From Bacillus safensis FO-36b (GTDB lineage Bacteria > Bacillota > Bacilli > Bacillales > Bacillaceae): 64,000 nucleotides of DNA. The notes below the pieces were generated by a model. That model did no database searches and was not told the origin of the DNA. It was given only the letters and a program-made list of their open reading frames with translations. Below are positions 62,203 through 64,000 of this stretch, in pieces; within the stretch, counting starts at the first letter, position 1; every line of letters starts with the position of its first letter. A program made the position numbers and the translations under genes. The stretch covers positions 124,001 through 188,000 of the forward strand of contig NZ_ASJD01000005.1 of assembly GCF_000691165.1 (NCBI RefSeq). The letters run 5' to 3'.

Positions 62203-63183
62203 GTGAAAGTGGTCTTAGCCATCATGATTGCTCTTTCAATGCTCCCTTTACCTGTTCATGCAAAAGGGACGGGCAAGCAGCCAGATGAATTGAAGCAAAG
62301 AATGGCCCTTTATGAAAAAGTCTCCATCACAACACAGGTTCCATGGTATGTACTTGCTGCAGTTGATCAGTATGAACACAATATTCGAAAAAGCAGAAGA
62401 GATTTACCGAAACAAAAAGGCGTCATTGGCATCTACATTCCCCGGGAAATGTGGATTGGACCAGAAAACCCGAATAAACAGGATACCTCTCCTTTAAGCA
62501 TTAAAGTGTTTGACGGAATTGGTCTTGATGGAAATGGGGATGGCAAAGCAAGCAGCGATGACGATGAGGATGTATTGTTCACGTTTGCTCAATACTTGCT
62601 TCACTACGGCAGCAGCATTGATCAATTAAAAATTGGCTTATGGGACTATTATGGACGTGATCAAACCGTTGGAATCATTTCATCTTTTATGAAGCTATTT
62701 AAGCACTACGGCCATCTTGATCTTGGAAAGCATGCTTTTCCTCTTCCAGTTGGAGCTGACTACAGCTACCGAAGTACATGGGGAGATGCGAGAGGGTTTG
62801 GAGGCAGAAGAATTCATGAGGGAACCGATTTATTTGCCCATTATGGACTTCCCGTTCGTGCGACATCGTATGGCGTGATTGAAATGAAAGGCTGGAACCG
62901 TTTTGGCGGCTGGCGGATAGGTATTCGAGATATTCATAATCATTATCATTACTTCGCTCACTTAAATGGCTTTGCGAAAGGACTCAAGACAGGTCAAATT
63001 GTTGAACCTGGCCAGGTGATTGGGTCTGTCGGAAGCTCCGGTTACGGTCCTCCAGGCACTGCAGGAAAGTTTCCGCCGCATCTTCACTATGGCATGTACA
63101 AAGATAACGGCAGAACCGAATGGTCATTTGATCCATATCCTCATTTGAGGGCGTGGGAAAGAGCTGAACGGAAACGAAAGTAA
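62203..63183 (+). CDS. lytH: L-Ala-D-Glu endopeptidase LytH (spore cortex)
   Basis: 326-residue exported M23 metallopeptidase (YunA). Signal peptide KVVLAIMIALSMLPLPVHA; the C-terminal LytM domain has the zinc ligands in RRIHEGTDLFA and PPHLHYGM, plus HNHYHYFAHLNG. In B. subtilis it trims peptide side chains to single L-Ala in the spore cortex late in sporulation. The start is GTG at 62203, ten bases after AAAGGAG; an ATG at 62176 lies before that site. Confidence 0.94.
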   Translation: MKVVLAIMIALSMLPLPVHAKGTGKQPDELKQRMALYEKVSITTQVPWYVLAAVDQYEHNIRKSRRDLPKQKGVIGIYIPREMWIGPENPNKQDTSPLSIKVFDGIGLDGNGDGKASSDDDEDVLFTFAQYLLHYGSSIDQLKIGLWDYYGRDQTVGIISSFMKLFKHYGHLDLGKHAFPLPVGADYSYRSTWGDARGFGGRRIHEGTDLFAHYGLPVRATSYGVIEMKGWNRFGGWRIGIRDIHNHYHYFAHLNGFAKGLKTGQIVEPGQVIGSVGSSGYGPPGTAGKFPPHLHYGMYKDNGRTEWSFDPYPHLRAWERAERKRK

Positions 63184-63214
63184 ATAACAGCCCAATCATT
63201 GTTGGGCTGTTATT
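63183..63214. terminator. Bidirectional terminator lytH / yunB
   Basis: Perfect stem AATAACAGCCCAA / TTGGGCTGTTATT, six-base loop, overlapping the yunB stop. Confidence 0.88.
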
Positions 63215-63980
63215 CCTTTTTCTCCTTTTTCTCTGGGAGAACAATTGATGGAGCACCTGAGTTTGTTCCGCTGCCATTATAATAATCTGGTACGTCTCCT
63301 TGAACGGCTTGTATGGAGACAGGAACAGAGTTTTTAACTACAATTGTTTCAGAAGCAAATGGGATAATGACTCTTACCTTGACCTCGATCAGAACACTAA
63401 TATCAATCAAGGCATTGTTGATGCCATAAGGCTTAATGTTTTTTTCAACGTCCGTATGCGGATCACCAATCACACTAAAGCGCACAGGCACTTTTGGTCC
63501 GAGGTTGGCGATGAGTGCATTTCCGGATGCTTGCCCAAGCGGAATGTTATATATAATGCCGTCATGTCCATCTGTTTGATCCTTTAATGCTTCTTTTGCC
63601 TCTTTTTGAAAGTTCCCCTTTTCAATGTCCTCTAAATTTTTTTGAAGATGACGCGAGAGGTCAGCCATTGCTTTCGATGTTGCTTGCGCATTAAAATCGA
63701 TGGTCGTCACTTTTCCGTTCTCACTTGTATTCATAACCACCATATCCTTCATATTCTCCTGATCATCTGCAAAGTCTTGCACTGAATATTGTATGAGGTG
63801 ATTGGCGATGCGCTCTGTTTCGAGTTCAGCAATGTGAATAAGGGTAGGTTTAATGGATCGGTTGATAAAAAATAAACTAATCACGGTTGAGAGCACAAAG
63901 AATAAGATCGCAAGCAGCATGACGTAACGAAATGGCAAAGGGCCCTTCTTGTAGGGGCGATAACGGCGGTTCATTCTCAA
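63210..63980 (-). CDS. yunB: Sporulation protein YunB
   Basis: 256-residue membrane-anchored sporulation protein. N-terminal helix YVMLLAILFFVLSTVISLFF (about 19-38) after a basic head, then an extracytoplasmic domain resembling YunB/SpoIIR-type proteins (VPVRFSVIGDPHTDVEKNI). The C-terminus is low-complexity with LPEKKEKKE. The start is TTG at 63980, eight bases after GGGGGG. Sigma-E regulated in B. subtilis. Confidence 0.92.
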   Translation of the reverse strand: MRMNRRYRPYKKGPLPFRYVMLLAILFFVLSTVISLFFINRSIKPTLIHIAELETERIANHLIQYSVQDFADDQENMKDMVVMNTSENGKVTTIDFNAQATSKAMADLSRHLQKNLEDIEKGNFQKEAKEALKDQTDGHDGIIYNIPLGQASGNALIANLGPKVPVRFSVIGDPHTDVEKNIKPYGINNALIDISVLIEVKVRVIIPFASETIVVKNSVPVSIQAVQGDVPDYYNGSGTNSGAPSIVLPEKKEKKE

Positions 63981-64000
63981 TAAAAAATCCCCCCTTCTCC

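Overview
The window is an ordinary chromosomal segment of a low-GC Gram-positive spore former. Gene content, gene order and protein sequences follow the Bacillus subtilis block mrpA-G / comA-comP-comX-comQ-degQ / yuxH / pncBA / yueI-yuk (type VII secretion) / ald / yui / yum / yut / hom-thrCB / lipA / lytH / yunB. Local differences (no dhb siderophore cluster near ald, no guaC-paiAB after yumC, no yutK, an extra secreted lipase, a duplicated yueG, a MerR plus metalloprotease pair) fit the Bacillus pumilus / safensis / altitudinis group; that placement is an inference. No rRNA, tRNA, prophage, complete IS element or CRISPR array was seen.

Layout. 1-5.8 kb: Mrp multisubunit Na+/H+ antiporter operon, cut at its 5' end by the window edge. 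5.8-10.7 kb (minus strand): the ComQXPA quorum-sensing cassette with menI downstream and degQ upstream; comX has a TTG start. 11-17.6 kb: yuxH (c-di-GMP-type EAL/HDOD protein), the nicotinamide salvage pair pncA-pncB, small YueI/H/G proteins and the YueF permease. 18-21 kb: a secreted alpha/beta hydrolase not expected at this position, then YueE and YueD. 21-31 kb: a complete type VII (ESX/Yuk) secretion operon yukE-D-C-B-yueB-yueC. 31-34.6 kb: adeR-ald (alanine catabolism) and bioY under a BirA-type operator. 34.6-43.7 kb: spo0M, yuiF, pepA, yuiD-C-B-A, the NADH dehydrogenase yumB and ferredoxin-NADP reductase yumC. 43.9-45.6 kb: AT-rich accessory pair MerR/TipAS regulator plus DUF2268 protease. 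45.7-50 kb: Fe-S and redox genes (yutM, yutI, yutJ, yuzB, yuzD), dapF and a small WYL-like gene with a LexA-controlled promoter. 50-58 kb: peptidase yuxL flanked by two copies of a structured repeat, the hom-thrC-thrB operon, a 2-hydroxyacid dehydrogenase and the coat gene yutH. 58-64 kb: yutG-F-E-D-C, lipA, lytH and yunB.

How the parts connect: ComX is processed by ComQ and sensed by ComP, which phosphorylates ComA; a ComA-type box lies upstream of degQ. DegQ stimulates DegU phosphorylation, and in B. subtilis DegU~P drives the yuk secretion operon found 20 kb away. Sporulation functions (spo0M, yutH, yutC, lytH, yunB) are spread through the right half.

Most promising unexplained signals: (1) a structured element of about 161-176 bp present twice in direct orientation around yuxL, each copy sitting in an intrinsic terminator and bracketed by a duplication of terminator sequence, with covarying bases; (2) a 76-codon WYL-like gene whose consensus sigma-A promoter has one LexA box between -35 and -10 and another just upstream; (3) a MerR-TipAS regulator overlapping a DUF2268 metalloprotease behind a 19-bp-spacer promoter; (4) an AT-rich mosaic block inside the phage-receptor protein YueB; (5) an apparent ATT start codon in yueD. 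All sequence observations were made by eye.
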